DNA of 64,000 nucleotides, from NCBI GenBank assembly GCA_019925095.2, contig CM034411.1, positions 12,772,001 through 12,836,000 of the forward strand, written 5' to 3'. Position 1 is the first letter of the stretch, and every line of letters begins with the position of its first letter. The DNA is from Dendrolimus kikuchii. Taxonomy: Eukaryota; Arthropoda; Insecta; Lepidoptera; Lasiocampidae. Below the pieces are notes generated by a model. The model was not told the DNA's origin and did not search any database. It saw only the letters and a program-made list of their open reading frames with translations. Both the position numbers and the translations under genes were made by a program. Shown here piece by piece: positions 46,260-55,289 of the stretch.

Positions 46260-48464
46260 ATGGTGCTTACACGGTCTGGTGCAACCAGTGACGGGATGGA
46301 TCAGCATATACCCTCTGTGGATAGGGGTATCGCTGGAGAGTCTGAGACTCTCTTGTCCCCGTCCGGCGTGGCTCATGTGCCGCCGGGCGCGCCTCCACCG
46401 CCTACTGCGGGCCCTAGCGGGGCCTCCACCTCTGCTGCGCCATTTGCGCAGTCGCCGGTGCCGTCTGTTCAACCGGGAACTCCAATAGTTATGACGGATC
46501 AACACTTGGCGTATCTTTTGTCTTTGATACGCGCTCCAGCTTCACCGCCTGCGCCTGTTACGAGTGCCTTGTCTGGTAACTTTGCAAATTGCTCATCGCG
46601 CTTCGACGGTGCAAAAGGGACCGACGTTTTAGCTTTTGTCGACGCTATAGAAATATATAAGGAATGCGTTGGTATAGAAGATCACATAGCCTTGCGAGGC
46701 TTGCCAATGCTTTTGTCTGGTCTTGCAGCAACCTGGTGGCAAGGTGTGAAAGCATCTGTTAATAGTTGGCCTAATGCCATAGAATTATTAAAGCAAACTT
46801 ATGGTCCTCGTTTGCCGCCACACAGGGTTTACCGGAAAATATTTGAACGGGAACAAGGCGATGAGCCTACCGATATTTTCGTCTGCAAAATAAGAGCATT
46901 GTTAGCACAGTTGCCGTCGACTGCTATCTCTCAGGAAGCTCAGCTCGACATGGTGTATGGGCTACTGCATAAGAGAATAAGGGAGAAGATATGTCGTAAA
47001 TCTTTTATGTCTTTCTCTGAGCTATTGGAACAGGCCCGTTCTATTGAAGATATTTTAGATGAAGGCCGTAGCTCTCAGCAGTCACAGCTTAGAAAGAATA
47101 AGGAATCAGTGACTCCGATTGTAGACACAGCATATCCAGCAGTACCAGCTTCGTCCAGTAAAGCAAGTAGAGCTCGTTGCTATTATTGTAAGCAATTCGG
47201 CCATTTGAAAGAGGAGTGCCCGAAGCTGTTATCTAAGAAGTCGTTTCCTAGTAACATTAAGAAAGAAGAAGACAGTTTGACGCCTTCAGTAACATGCTTT
47301 GGATGCGGCACGCCTGGTGTTATACGAGCTAATTGCTCTACTTGTAAGAATAAACAGGAATCGTCTGCTTCTTTTTCCGCTTTCCAGTCAATTGCCGCTA
47401 TTGGAAGCGAGGTCATTGACCCGCGTCAGAGACCCGTAGTGGAATTGGAGATTTATGGTGCTCGTGGAAGTGCGTTGTTTGATACTGGTGCAAAGCAATC
47501 GGTTGCTAGTGAAAGTTTACGTGCACATTTAGTGAAACACGGTCATAAGTTCGATAAAACGTGTACTAGTGTTAAGTTAGCTGATGGTTCATGTAAAAAT
47601 CTCGTAGTAGATGTAGCTAAGGTGGATGTAAGGGTGCCGCAGGGGCCTGTCGTTCCCACTCTTTTTATCATTTTGCCTGGTGCAACTGATACCTTGTTAG
47701 GCATGAATTTTTTATTAGACGCAGGTGTGGTACTTGACTTTAAAAATTCTCGTTATACTTTTAGTCATATACCGCGATATTTTACGATGAGATTTGAACC
47801 AGAGGTAGGTCGACTAACCTGCTCAGCTATTGAACTTCGCGAGGACGAAGGTTCCCATCTTGGGTCGGATCAACGTCAACGGCTCTCGGAACTCCTGAAT
47901 GATCAAGAGGACATTTTTACTCCAGGGGGAGAGCCAACTTCTTTTGCGCTGCATCGTATAGATACGGGCGATGCTACGCGAATCACTAATCAACAGCGTC
48001 GGAGGAAGATTTACGCCGACAGGGGGCGTCAACCCGCACCAAGCTACAAAATTGGTGATTTAGTTTTGGTTTCGGCCCACGTTTCCAGTAATGTTGACAA
48101 AGGGGTTACTCGTAAGTTTGCACCCAGACGACTGGGACCGTTTAAAATAGCCGAGTTAGTTAGTCCTACCACCTATAAAGTAGTAGATAAAAATGGAAAC
48201 ACTACTAAGTACCACGCTAGTGCTCTCACTTTATATCAAGGAGATTCTGCCGTAATTCAGAGTAGGAGGAGGGGTAGGCCTTCCAAAGCCAAGTCCTCTC
48301 CCGGGGTGTCCGAGGACTTGGAGGGGGAGACTATAGCGCGGCCAGTATGTAAAAGCGCTGGAAGTATACGTGTTAGGGACATCGTATCCCCGATGCGGGC
48401 CCCCGCTCCACCCTCGCGGCGTTCGGGTCGCCCGACCCGCCCGCCGGCCAAACTACTCAGTTAA
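46260..48464 (+). CDS. Gag-protease-integrase-tail fusion polyprotein
   Basis: 734 residues, open throughout, starting at ATG 46260. The order is a Pro/Ala/Ser-rich N-terminus (1-100), then a retrotransposon Gag capsid-like region (about 110-280, with WWQGVKASVNSW and FEREQGDEPTDIF). A CCHC zinc knuckle follows (CYYCKQFGHLKEEC, 307-320), then a second knuckle (346-359) in which the His position is Val. The aspartic protease has DTGA at 408-411 and ends near LLGMNF. HRIDTGDA (565-572), where the RT domain normally begins, joins directly to the integrase C-terminal GPF module (RLGPF, 624-628). RT, RNase H and the integrase zinc and DDE regions are deleted without breaking the frame. The last 43 residues are read from the 3' LTR. 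It could make Gag and protease, but not copy or integrate DNA. A domesticated role is possible, but the near-identical LTRs argue for a recent non-autonomous transposon. Confidence 0.88.
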   Translation: MVLTRSGATSDGMDQHIPSVDRGIAGESETLLSPSGVAHVPPGAPPPPTAGPSGASTSAAPFAQSPVPSVQPGTPIVMTDQHLAYLLSLIRAPASPPAPVTSALSGNFANCSSRFDGAKGTDVLAFVDAIEIYKECVGIEDHIALRGLPMLLSGLAATWWQGVKASVNSWPNAIELLKQTYGPRLPPHRVYRKIFEREQGDEPTDIFVCKIRALLAQLPSTAISQEAQLDMVYGLLHKRIREKICRKSFMSFSELLEQARSIEDILDEGRSSQQSQLRKNKESVTPIVDTAYPAVPASSSKASRARCYYCKQFGHLKEECPKLLSKKSFPSNIKKEEDSLTPSVTCFGCGTPGVIRANCSTCKNKQESSASFSAFQSIAAIGSEVIDPRQRPVVELEIYGARGSALFDTGAKQSVASESLRAHLVKHGHKFDKTCTSVKLADGSCKNLVVDVAKVDVRVPQGPVVPTLFIILPGATDTLLGMNFLLDAGVVLDFKNSRYTFSHIPRYFTMRFEPEVGRLTCSAIELREDEGSHLGSDQRQRLSELLNDQEDIFTPGGEPTSFALHRIDTGDATRITNQQRRRKIYADRGRQPAPSYKIGDLVLVSAHVSSNVDKGVTRKFAPRRLGPFKIAELVSPTTYKVVDKNGNTTKYHASALTLYQGDSAVIQSRRRGRPSKAKSSPGVSEDLEGETIARPVCKSAGSIRVRDIVSPMRAPAPPSRRSGRPTRPPAKLLS

Positions 48465-48606
48465 TCATGCAACCTTGTGATGTACGCATGTATGTAGGAA
48501 CTCACGCGCCGGCTTGCGCGCCGCGCGTTCGTGATAACCGTTCAGTAGGTTTATTCATTAAAACAAGTTTACCATAAAAGTCTTATTATTTCAAGTGCCC
48601 GCTATA
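48332..48606 (+). repeat. 3' LTR
   Basis: 275 bases, nearly identical to 45082-45360. Differences include TCG for TTG near 48416, CATG for CACG near 48487, TTG for CTG near 48513 and a 4-base deletion near 48580. The host ORF ends inside it at 48464. Confidence 0.92.
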
Positions 48607-48662
48607 CTAGCGCAACGCGGGTAGCGGTTTGTAACTCTTGAGTGATTAACTCAAAAGATATA

Positions 48663-49912
48663 ATAGGTTGGGGAAAAAGTCTTTTCGCATATAGTATGTA
48701 TGAACTTGTAATAAGATCTCTTTGGCTATACCATTTGTATCTGGCTGGTTTTGGTATCATTACAAAGTTTTAATTTTAAAGAAGACAAATCATTCGTTTT
48801 TCTTATTGTTAAAATGAGTGAATCTAATGAAGAAATTAGATACATTTTAAAATTTTACTACAAAAAAGGTGAAAATGCAACAGAAGCCGCAAAACAATTT
48901 GTGATGTTTATGGACCTAATGCAGTATCTGTGAGAGTAGCGCAAATTTGGTTTAAGCGTTTTCAATCCGGAAATATTGATATCAAAGATGCACGTCGCTC
49001 TGGTCGCCCTGTTACAGACAAAATTGATGCCAATTTTGAAAAAGTGGAGCAAGATCGGCATATTAGTCGTTACGATGTAGCTGGAGAACTGGGAATTGAC
49101 CACAAAACGGTTTTGGCGCATTTGAAAAAAGCTGGGTACACAAAAAAGCTCGATATTTGGGTGCCTCATGAGCTCACTGAAAGAAACCTAATGAACCGTG
49201 TACTCATTTGTGATTCTTTATTACGACGTAATGAAACTGAACCATTTTTGAAGAAGCTGATAGCTGGTGATGAAAATTGGATCACGTACGACACGAACAT
49301 GCGAAAAAGATCGTGATCAAAGGCCGGTCAGGCTTCACATACTGTGGCGAAACCCGGGTGAACTCGCAACAAGTGATGCTGTGTGTATGGTGGGATTGGA
49401 AGGGCATTATTCATTATGAGCTGTTACCGCCAGGCAGGACCATCGATTCTGAACTGTACTGCGAACAACTGATGAGATTAAAGCAAAAAGTTGAGAGAAA
49501 GCGGCCGGAATTAATCAACAAAAGGGGTGTGGTTTTTCACCATGATAACGCTAGACCTCACACATCTTTAGCCACTCAGCAAAAATTACGAGAGTTTGGC
49601 TGGGAGGTGTTAATGCATCCGCCGTATAGTCCTGACCTTGCACCTTCAGATTTTCACCTGTTTCAGTCTCTGCAGAATTCCTTAGGCAGTGTCAGGTTAA
49701 CATCACGACAGGACTGCCAAAACCACTTGTCGCAGTTTTTTGATCAGAAGCCCCAAAATTTTTATAGCAATGAGATCACGTCCCTACCTACAAGATGGCA
49801 AAAAGTTATCCAACAAAATGGCACCTACATCCTTTGTCAAATATAAATAAACTTTATAAAAAACCTTTTGAATTTTTATATAAAATGCGAAGAAACGTTT
49901 TCCCCAACCTAA
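48663..49912 (+). mobile_element. mariner transposon
   Basis: 1250 bases flanked by TA (48661-48662, 49913-49914). The inverted ends read ATAGGTTGGGGAAAAAGTCT (left) and, reversed, TTAGGTTGGGGAAAACGTTT (right), both continuing into TTCGCAT. It encodes a broken DD34D transposase. It starts 56 bases after the LTR element. Confidence 0.92.
48814..49846 (+). pseudogene. mariner transposase, frameshifted
   Basis: Starts MSESNEEIRYILKFYYKKGE at ATG 48814. A frameshift near 48900 moves the paired helix-turn-helix region into a second frame (VAQIWFKRFQSG, GRPV, DHKTVLAHLKKAGY). That frame carries the conserved WVPHEL and the first catalytic Asp in IAGDENW, and stops at 49316. A second shift near 49280-49320 gives the third frame, with HHDNARPH (second Asp) and YSPDLAPSD (third Asp). 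Exactly 34 residues separate these two Asp, hence DD34D. It ends at a TAA at 49846. All three acidic residues are still encoded, but two frame breaks make it inactive. Full length would be about 345 residues, normal for mariner. Confidence 0.9.
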
Positions 49913-49914
49913 TA

Positions 49915-50410
49915 TATCCGACGCGAAGAGTGATTAGATCTGTATATCACTTGCGTTCAAAATGTGTCTTTATATCTTTAACTCTTTAGTTCATTCCTGT
50001 TCCACGCGATGACTATAGATCCGATTGAGAAGAAACTAGACTAGAAAGAAAAGAGAAAGAATGATTAGCCCGCGCACTGCGCATGCGTAGTAAGTGAACG
50101 AGGAAACCGAATATAATAACAAGCCAACATAAATCGTAACACTATAGTTAGTTAATATTTGTACTTAAGGTTAACTTTTTCTAAAATAAATGAGTTCACT
50201 TCAGTTCACATCAACATTCAGCAGAGAGTAGTATTCAGTGTCACTCTGCCATCTGAAGTATCATTTAACCTCTACCTCTCGCTGATACAACGTCGCTGCT
50301 GAGTATACAGACAGTTGTATGAAATAAAAGAGCACGTATAAAGATTTCAAAGTATTTTATTACTCCTATTTTCCTGTAACACGTTCATCATATTTAATTA
50401 ACTCTTATAA
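49915..50410. other. Spacer right of mariner
   Basis: No gene. Contains GCCCGCGCACTGCGCATGCG (50070) and the purine-rich GAAAGAAAAGAGAAAGAA (50046). It may be the end of an unrecognised LTR-like element. Otherwise nothing. Confidence 0.4.
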
Positions 50411-50761
50411 ATGAAAACAAATAAAAATATATTTAGATACACTAACTTCAATGGCTCAGCGACCCGAAATGTGTTTTGGCCTCCAAAACGAGAACACGCC
50501 ACCGGTTTCACTCCTGTGCGATTTCTTACCAGTTATGGGCTTGAAGCTCACATAGTCCAGCCTCTACTCTGTCCCTCTTCCAGTACTTGGGACGACCGAC
50601 CGGACGTCGCCCATCCGGTCGTCCCAAATAGGTCCTCTTCATACTTCGATCCTCTCCCATCTGTTCCATGCGGTGAAATTTTATCTCTCCTATTATTCAT
50701 AACCACGCCACGAGATTTTCAATCGTGGCCAAGCCTAACATTGATAACTTATTCAATATAA
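50411..50761. other. GC-richer block of unknown repeat type
   Basis: A 116-codon plus-strand frame without recognisable similarity. It is compositionally richer in G+C than its neighbours and contains an inverted repeat (GGGACGACCG / CGGTCGTCCC, 50589-50625). Probably the tail of a transposon or LINE; I cannot name it. Confidence 0.35.
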
Positions 50762-50997
50762 TTTTTATTAAGGTTTAACCTCAAACCCCTTATAATTTGT
50801 CTCTGGAGGCAGTTTGTTTTTTCACAGCTAGTACGTACGTAATTTACTTAAGCACCAACACAATGCATGTTAGTCGCATGATTGCATCGACAGCAAGCGA
50901 CGTGTTTCAATGCTGACTGTTAGCAGATGTAATTTAAAATTTTATGAAACAAAATTCATTATTAAATATGAAGTGAATAAGACTTTTAATATCTACA

Positions 50998-51062
50998 TTG
51001 TACTTTATATAGGGTTCCTTCGATACGCAAATCCGACTCGAAGCCGGCTGTTTGTTTTTATA
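50998..51062. repeat. Common insect repeat scrap
   Basis: GGGTTCCTTCGATACGCAAA and TCCGACTCGAAGCCGGCTG are the terminal block of a repeat often seen in moth genomes. It lies 25 bases beyond the stop of the receptor gene, so it may form part of its 3' UTR. Confidence 0.45.
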
Positions 51063-51084
51063 TGATTTTGAAAACTGGTTGTGG

Positions 51085-52266
51085 TTAGCGTAGTAAATCT
51101 TTACTATCCAATACCTCATTATCTGGTTTAGGCATTAAAACTAAAAACAAACAGAAATAAACTAAAACAAACACATAGAACACAACACTGTTCAATATAT
51201 TCGCTAATTGGATCCATTTGTTTTCTTTTACATCATACCACCATAGAAAAATAAACTTTGCTCGACTCGACTGGATTAAATTTACCAAATTATCAACACA
51301 TCTTATTGATGTATTCTTTTTACAAAGACCTCTTAAGCAAAGGGTTATTAAAACACATAGAACCGTTAAAATGACGGACCCGAGATAAAGTAATAACAAT
51401 GCAGGAGAATCATAACTGTGTTTTGGGATTAATAATGCAATATGTTTAATGAAAATCAGATGATTAAGTAATCTAAAACAAGCGATTCCAAATCGCACTT
51501 GACTTGTTACCTCTAGAAGCATTGGTAATAGAGTTAAAATAGTTAAAACATATGCGGGATAAATGACCATAGCTACTATAGTTCCTGCCCTTCTCTCTAA
51601 TACAAAAAGCAATTTCAATTGAATATCTGTCTTGTTCGAATAAAATTCACGCTGTTCGTAGTGTTTTAAATACCATAAACTATCATCTTGGGTCAAGTCT
51701 ATTGCTTCACCAGCCAATTTTAATTTAACTTCCTCACTAGAATCATACATAGGTCCAAATTCTGCCTCACAACTTTGAACATCGTACGGCCAATTCGTCA
51801 GTTTAGCAATACATTCAACTGTATCTGAGTTAACCACAGTAAATGAAATAGATCCTGTGGAAGTAACACGTGCTGGTGTGTAAGACATAATCTCACTATT
51901 TCTGCTTTCTCCATTAAACACTGATACAAACGGTGTCCACATTTTCCTGCTATTTAAAGTAACAGTTTCCAAGTTGTCATATTTCTTAGGATCCCATTTA
52001 AGTCTGCGGTTTTCGTATTGAAAGAGAACTGAGCTCTTTATCAGGAATAGCTGTTCTTTGTTGTCGAAGTGGAAATCATGAAACATAAATTGAATATTAA
52101 GATCCATTTGTTCATTTGGACAGGGTAAAAACCAGTGATATTTACGATAGAAAGTAGTAGCCAGTCGGTCCGTCCAAGTACGTTGTGCGGTTGTTCTATT
52201 CATCACACAACCGAGTATTGATGGTATAAAAAATATTAATAGCAGAAAAATGTGTTTACTGAACAT
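51085..52266 (-). CDS. Divergent nicotinic-receptor-like Cys-loop channel subunit, intronless (copy 1)
   Basis: 393 residues, one exon. The start at 52266 gives a signal peptide (1-19) ending before C20. The extracellular domain has RRLKWDP (87-93), MWTP (109-112) and the Cys-loop C152-C166 with exactly 13 residues between and WPYD inside. M1 is 228-252 (YPAYVLTILT), M2 about 258-280, M3 288-312 and M4 355-378. The M3-M4 loop has only about 42 residues and contains FLWWYDVKENKW. There is no vicinal Cys pair in loop C, so it is not an alpha-type subunit. The loop B Trp is Met173 and the loop D Trp is Tyr84, so the acetylcholine aromatic box is degraded. M2 carries Arg, His and Lys in positions usually polar or hydrophobic. 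It would be a plasma-membrane pentameric channel subunit; ligand and selectivity are unknown. A paralogue lies 10 kb away on the same strand. It could be a retrocopy lineage, as it lacks introns. Confidence 0.9.
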   Translation of the reverse strand: MFSKHIFLLLIFFIPSILGCVMNRTTAQRTWTDRLATTFYRKYHWFLPCPNEQMDLNIQFMFHDFHFDNKEQLFLIKSSVLFQYENRRLKWDPKKYDNLETVTLNSRKMWTPFVSVFNGESRNSEIMSYTPARVTSTGSISFTVVNSDTVECIAKLTNWPYDVQSCEAEFGPMYDSSEEVKLKLAGEAIDLTQDDSLWYLKHYEQREFYSNKTDIQLKLLFVLERRAGTIVAMVIYPAYVLTILTLLPMLLEVTSQVRFGIACFRLLNHLIFIKHIALLIPKHSYDSPALLLLYLGSVILTVLCVLITLCLRGLCKKNTSIRCVDNLVNLIQSSRAKFIFLWWYDVKENKWIQLANILNSVVFYVFVLVYFCLFLVLMPKPDNEVLDSKDLLR

Positions 52267-52278
52267 GGTTGTGATCGA

Positions 52279-52331
52279 ACTGATCTCATAACTCGATTAA
52301 AGCTGGTCTCTTGTAAATCAGTAATTATATA
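52279..52331 (-). promoter_or_regulatory. Core promoter candidate of receptor copy 1
   Basis: On the minus strand, TCAGT (52283-52279) is an arthropod initiator 17 bases before the ATG. TTACAAGAGA (52316-52307) lies 26-35 bases before the initiator A. A TATATAA (52331-52325) lies further up. The same TTACAAGAGA and TCAGT pair precedes the second receptor gene. No experiment supports the start site. Confidence 0.45.
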
Positions 52332-52514
52332 CGTTCTACGCCCACCGATGAGTATTTAGTATTTTTGGCATAGCAGGAAAATGATGTTGTAAATGAGCGT
52401 AATAAATTACCGCTTATTCATATAATTGAAATCTACACGATTATATTTAAGGTTGCCAACTGTACTATAATATATAGTAGATATCGTATTATATTTTAGT
52501 CAATTGTTCTTATA

Positions 52515-52552
52515 TTGAATTATAGAAAATTACCATATTTTCTATAATTCAA
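52515..52552. repeat. Perfect hairpin
   Basis: 16-base arms TTGAATTATAGAAAAT and ATTTTCTATAATTCAA around TACCAT. It lies about 230 bases upstream of the putative start of receptor copy 1. Part of the arm (TTATAGAAAATTA) recurs at 52602-52614. Confidence 0.85.
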
Positions 52553-52781
52553 CAATAAGTACAATTGGCTTGTACTTTACAATTGTTACAATTGGCTGTA
52601 TTATAGAAAATTACATATTTTCATCGCTAATTCAATTGTCGCGCTTTTTATTCAGATATTTATGTATATTTTAAAAAATAATAGATCTTTTGCCACAGCA
52701 AAAAGTAGTAATAAATACACATGTAAAATTCAATAATGAAATAGATAAAATATATAATAAATAATGAAAAATAAATGTGTA

Positions 52782-53037
52782 ATAAAACTACGTTTTAACG
52801 GTTTTAAGCGCGGTAGTTTATTTGATTTTTGGTGTTTCGACGTTTCGGGCACTTTTCAATGGCCGTGATCATGGAAGACAAAGATGTCAAGTGTCAGTGA
52901 GTATTGTTAAAGTTTTATTTAGCCTACCGCCAACTTATTCATATTAATTATAAATTAAAAAAAAAAGTGGCTGAAACGTCGGAATAACAAAAATTAAATA
53001 AATTATCGCGCTTAAAACCGTTAAAACGTAGTTTTAT
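52782..53037. mobile_element. TA-flanked MITE
   Basis: About 43-base inverted ends (ATAAAACTACGTTTTAACGG and CCGTTAAAACGTAGTTTTAT as outer 20 bases), with TA at 52780-52781 and 53038-53039. This fits a Tc1/mariner-type non-autonomous element. The interior has GGCCGTGATCATGGAAGACA; a similar scrap is at 61033. Confidence 0.88.
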
Positions 53038-53143
53038 TATGCATACGTAAGAAAGTATTATATAAATGTGCACTCTTTTTTCACCTACATTTCTAAAAAG
53101 TACTTTATTTTTACAGCTTAAAAAATAAAAATACCATTTTATC

Positions 53144-53379
53144 TTTTTTTTTTTATTGCAGGAGTTCAGCAGACAGGCAGACGGCCCACTTGATTGAAAG
53201 CGGTAACCATCGCCTATGGACATTTGCAACACCGAAGGTGCTACAAATGCGCTGCTGCTCTCTTAAGGGTCACTGGAACCTAGTCACTAATGCCGGAACA
53301 CAACTCAAGGTTGTTATGGCGACATACTTTAGACGAGGGGTGATAGCCATCCAGTCGGGCAAATGCCCTACCACCTGGC
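53144..53379 (+). repeat. Repeat P, truncated at its 5' end
   Basis: Complete from the T-run to CCTACCACCTGGC, then breaks off. The GCCTCTTACGACAGG and terminal hairpin part is absent, as expected for a 5'-truncated retroposon. Confidence 0.88.
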
Positions 53380-53588
53380 AAGAATCTTCAAAGAAAGGTG
53401 GCAACCCTAATTATATTCCGCGTAATATGTGCGTAGGTAATTAAATCAGCCAAGTTCGCATTGATCCACGCATATTGAAATGTTCCGTAGTGGTACAGAA
53501 AATAAACTGTTTTAACTACAGAACCGTACGAAAATTTTAAATTAAAATTTAGCATAAATCTTCTTTCTATCTTCTATATAAATAAAAA

Positions 53589-53681
53589 AGAATGAATGAA
53601 TGAATAACTTTATTGCACATACATTAAAGTACAACGGGCGGTCTTGTCACCAAAGGCGATCTCCTCCAGACTACCCTATAT
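53589..53681 (-). repeat. Family T LINE tail, reversed
   Basis: (GAAT)n, then AACTTTATTGCACATACATT and GGGCGGTCTTGTCACCAAAG, with GCGATCTCCTCCAGACTACC, match the reversed unit at 55103. Confidence 0.7.
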
Positions 53682-53708
53682 AATTATTATCGACACCGAC
53701 TACATTAT

Positions 53709-54192
53709 TGTTACGACTCAGGTCCCGACAAAAACAAAATCCACCTGCATACCTGAAACATAGCACATTTATTACCCGTCGGCATTTAAACTAATTCCAT
53801 TGAAATTCTTTTATGGTCGTCTTCTTTTGTTTACTTATTGGGAAACAGCCCATTGTTGTATTGTAATCTCTTATGGCGGTCATTAGCCAGGTGTGTCGGA
53901 TTAAGGCGACTTAGATACGGGGTCATTGCAGTTGCGCAGTATAAAATAATGATCTGATGGAGGGGGGAGCTAGTCGAGCGATAACCACGAGCGAAGCGAG
54001 ACGTGTGTAGATATCGAGAATATTTATTAGTGACGGACTTTGCGCGTTTTATTGAATTACGACCTTCTGCATTACATTTGGATTTGTTGTGTCCGGTTAT
54101 ATTTGTACCTGTGTTATACGTGTTTGTATAGTTCTAATAAACTCTATAATAATTCCAACGGCATTTTAATTCGAGTCTCGCGACTCTTAACA
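53709..54192 (+). mobile_element. Solo LTR, family L (copy 4)
   Basis: TGTTACGACTC to GACTCTTAACA, flanked by TTAT on both sides (53705-53708, 54193-54196). TATA box GTATAAAAT near 53941 and AATAAA near 54137. It is about 20 bases longer than the copy at 17528, from internal indels. Confidence 0.9.
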
Positions 54193-54196
54193 TTAT

Positions 54197-54555
54197 TTAT
54201 TGATTTCATAATTATTAAATGGAAGATTACAGTGTTCATTTATTTGCATTCGTCATAATTATAATAATTATTAAAGTTATCATTATTATCATAGTCATTT
54301 ATTTATTATTATTACAACAGTAATTAATTTATATTTTGTATAATTATGTGAAACATTCTACATTACTGCATTTAATTTATATGTATCCAAAATGTTATTG
54401 TGAAAAAAATCTTCAATTGAGTGGAATGTCACGTTTGCCAAGTAGTCAAATAACTTAAGCCTATACATTTCAAATACATTATATTTTCTAATGTCAAGGG
54501 GTAACTTATTATAAATTTTTATTGACATCGCAAATATGCTCCGCACTACCTACAA
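54197..54555. other. AT-rich spacer
   Basis: No recognised gene. A 62-codon minus-strand frame (54358-54546) reads INKLPLDIRKYNVFEMY and FKxxL-like text, reminiscent of the very end of a Jockey/CR1 polymerase (KLPxxIR...FKxxL), but it is too short to call. Confidence 0.4.
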
Positions 54556-54877
54556 TTTTTTTTTTTTTTTTTTATTGAAGGAGATCAGCGGAGAGGCAAA
54601 CGGCCCACTTGATGAAAAGCGGTTACCATCGCCTATGGACATTTGCAACACCAAAGTTGCTACAAATGCGCTGCTGCTCTCTTAAGGGAAATTGGAACCT
54701 GGTCACTAATGCCGGAACACAACTCAAGGTTGTTATGGCGACATACTTTAGACCAGGGGTGGTAGCCATCCAGTCGGGCAAATGCCCTACCACCTGGCTG
54801 TGGGTTGTTAAGTCGCCTCTTACGACAGGCCGCCCGTCCGCAGGAAATAGTATTCTTTCTCCGTTCCTGCACGGATA
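54556..54877 (+). repeat. Repeat P (full length)
   Basis: A run of about 18 T and ATTGAAGGAGATCAGCGG to CGTTCCTGCACGGATA. Confidence 0.9.
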
Positions 54878-55102
54878 AGAAACATAGTGATATTTGATAT
54901 TTTTACATATATTTATGTATATGTATTTATATATTTATGTATGTGATATCAATAGGTGTATTTATATATGTCTATTAAGTATAATTCTTACTTATATAAT
55001 ATTTAACATACTTATATGTTTATAAATAAATAAAATATATGTAAGTAACTGCATAACCTCTAATATTTATTTATACCACCTTTGACCAATACAATCTGTT
55101 TT

Positions 55103-55241
55103 ATTCCTGCCACGGGTTGTCTGGAAGAGATCGCTTCTTAGCGATAAGACCGCCCATTGTTCACATTTAGAATATTTTTAGGCTATAAGATAGTCTGTTT
55201 TCTGTTATGGTGTACAATAAAGTGTTATCTATCTATCTATC
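55103..55241 (+). repeat. Family T LINE tail
   Basis: Near-copy of 26243-26373, ending GTGTACAATAAAGTGTTA and (TATC)n. Confidence 0.8.
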
Positions 55242-55289
55242 AATATGCTCTGTGAAAATAATGTCGTGTTAAATTGTTTATTAAATATT

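Larger units (their letters stand above)
45082..48606 (+). mobile_element. Ty3/Gypsy-type LTR retrotransposon, internally deleted
   Basis: A 3525-base element bounded by near-identical LTRs (45082-45360, 48332-48606) and by CTAG on both sides (45078-45081, 48607-48610), a clean 4-base target duplication. A primer-binding-like TTGGCAGCCCAACGTGTGGC follows the 5' LTR and a purine run (GGAGGGGGAGA, 48320-48330) precedes the 3' LTR. The LTRs differ by only a few bases plus a 4-base indel, so insertion is recent. The single ORF lacks RT, RNase H and integrase core, so the element cannot move on its own. Confidence 0.92.
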
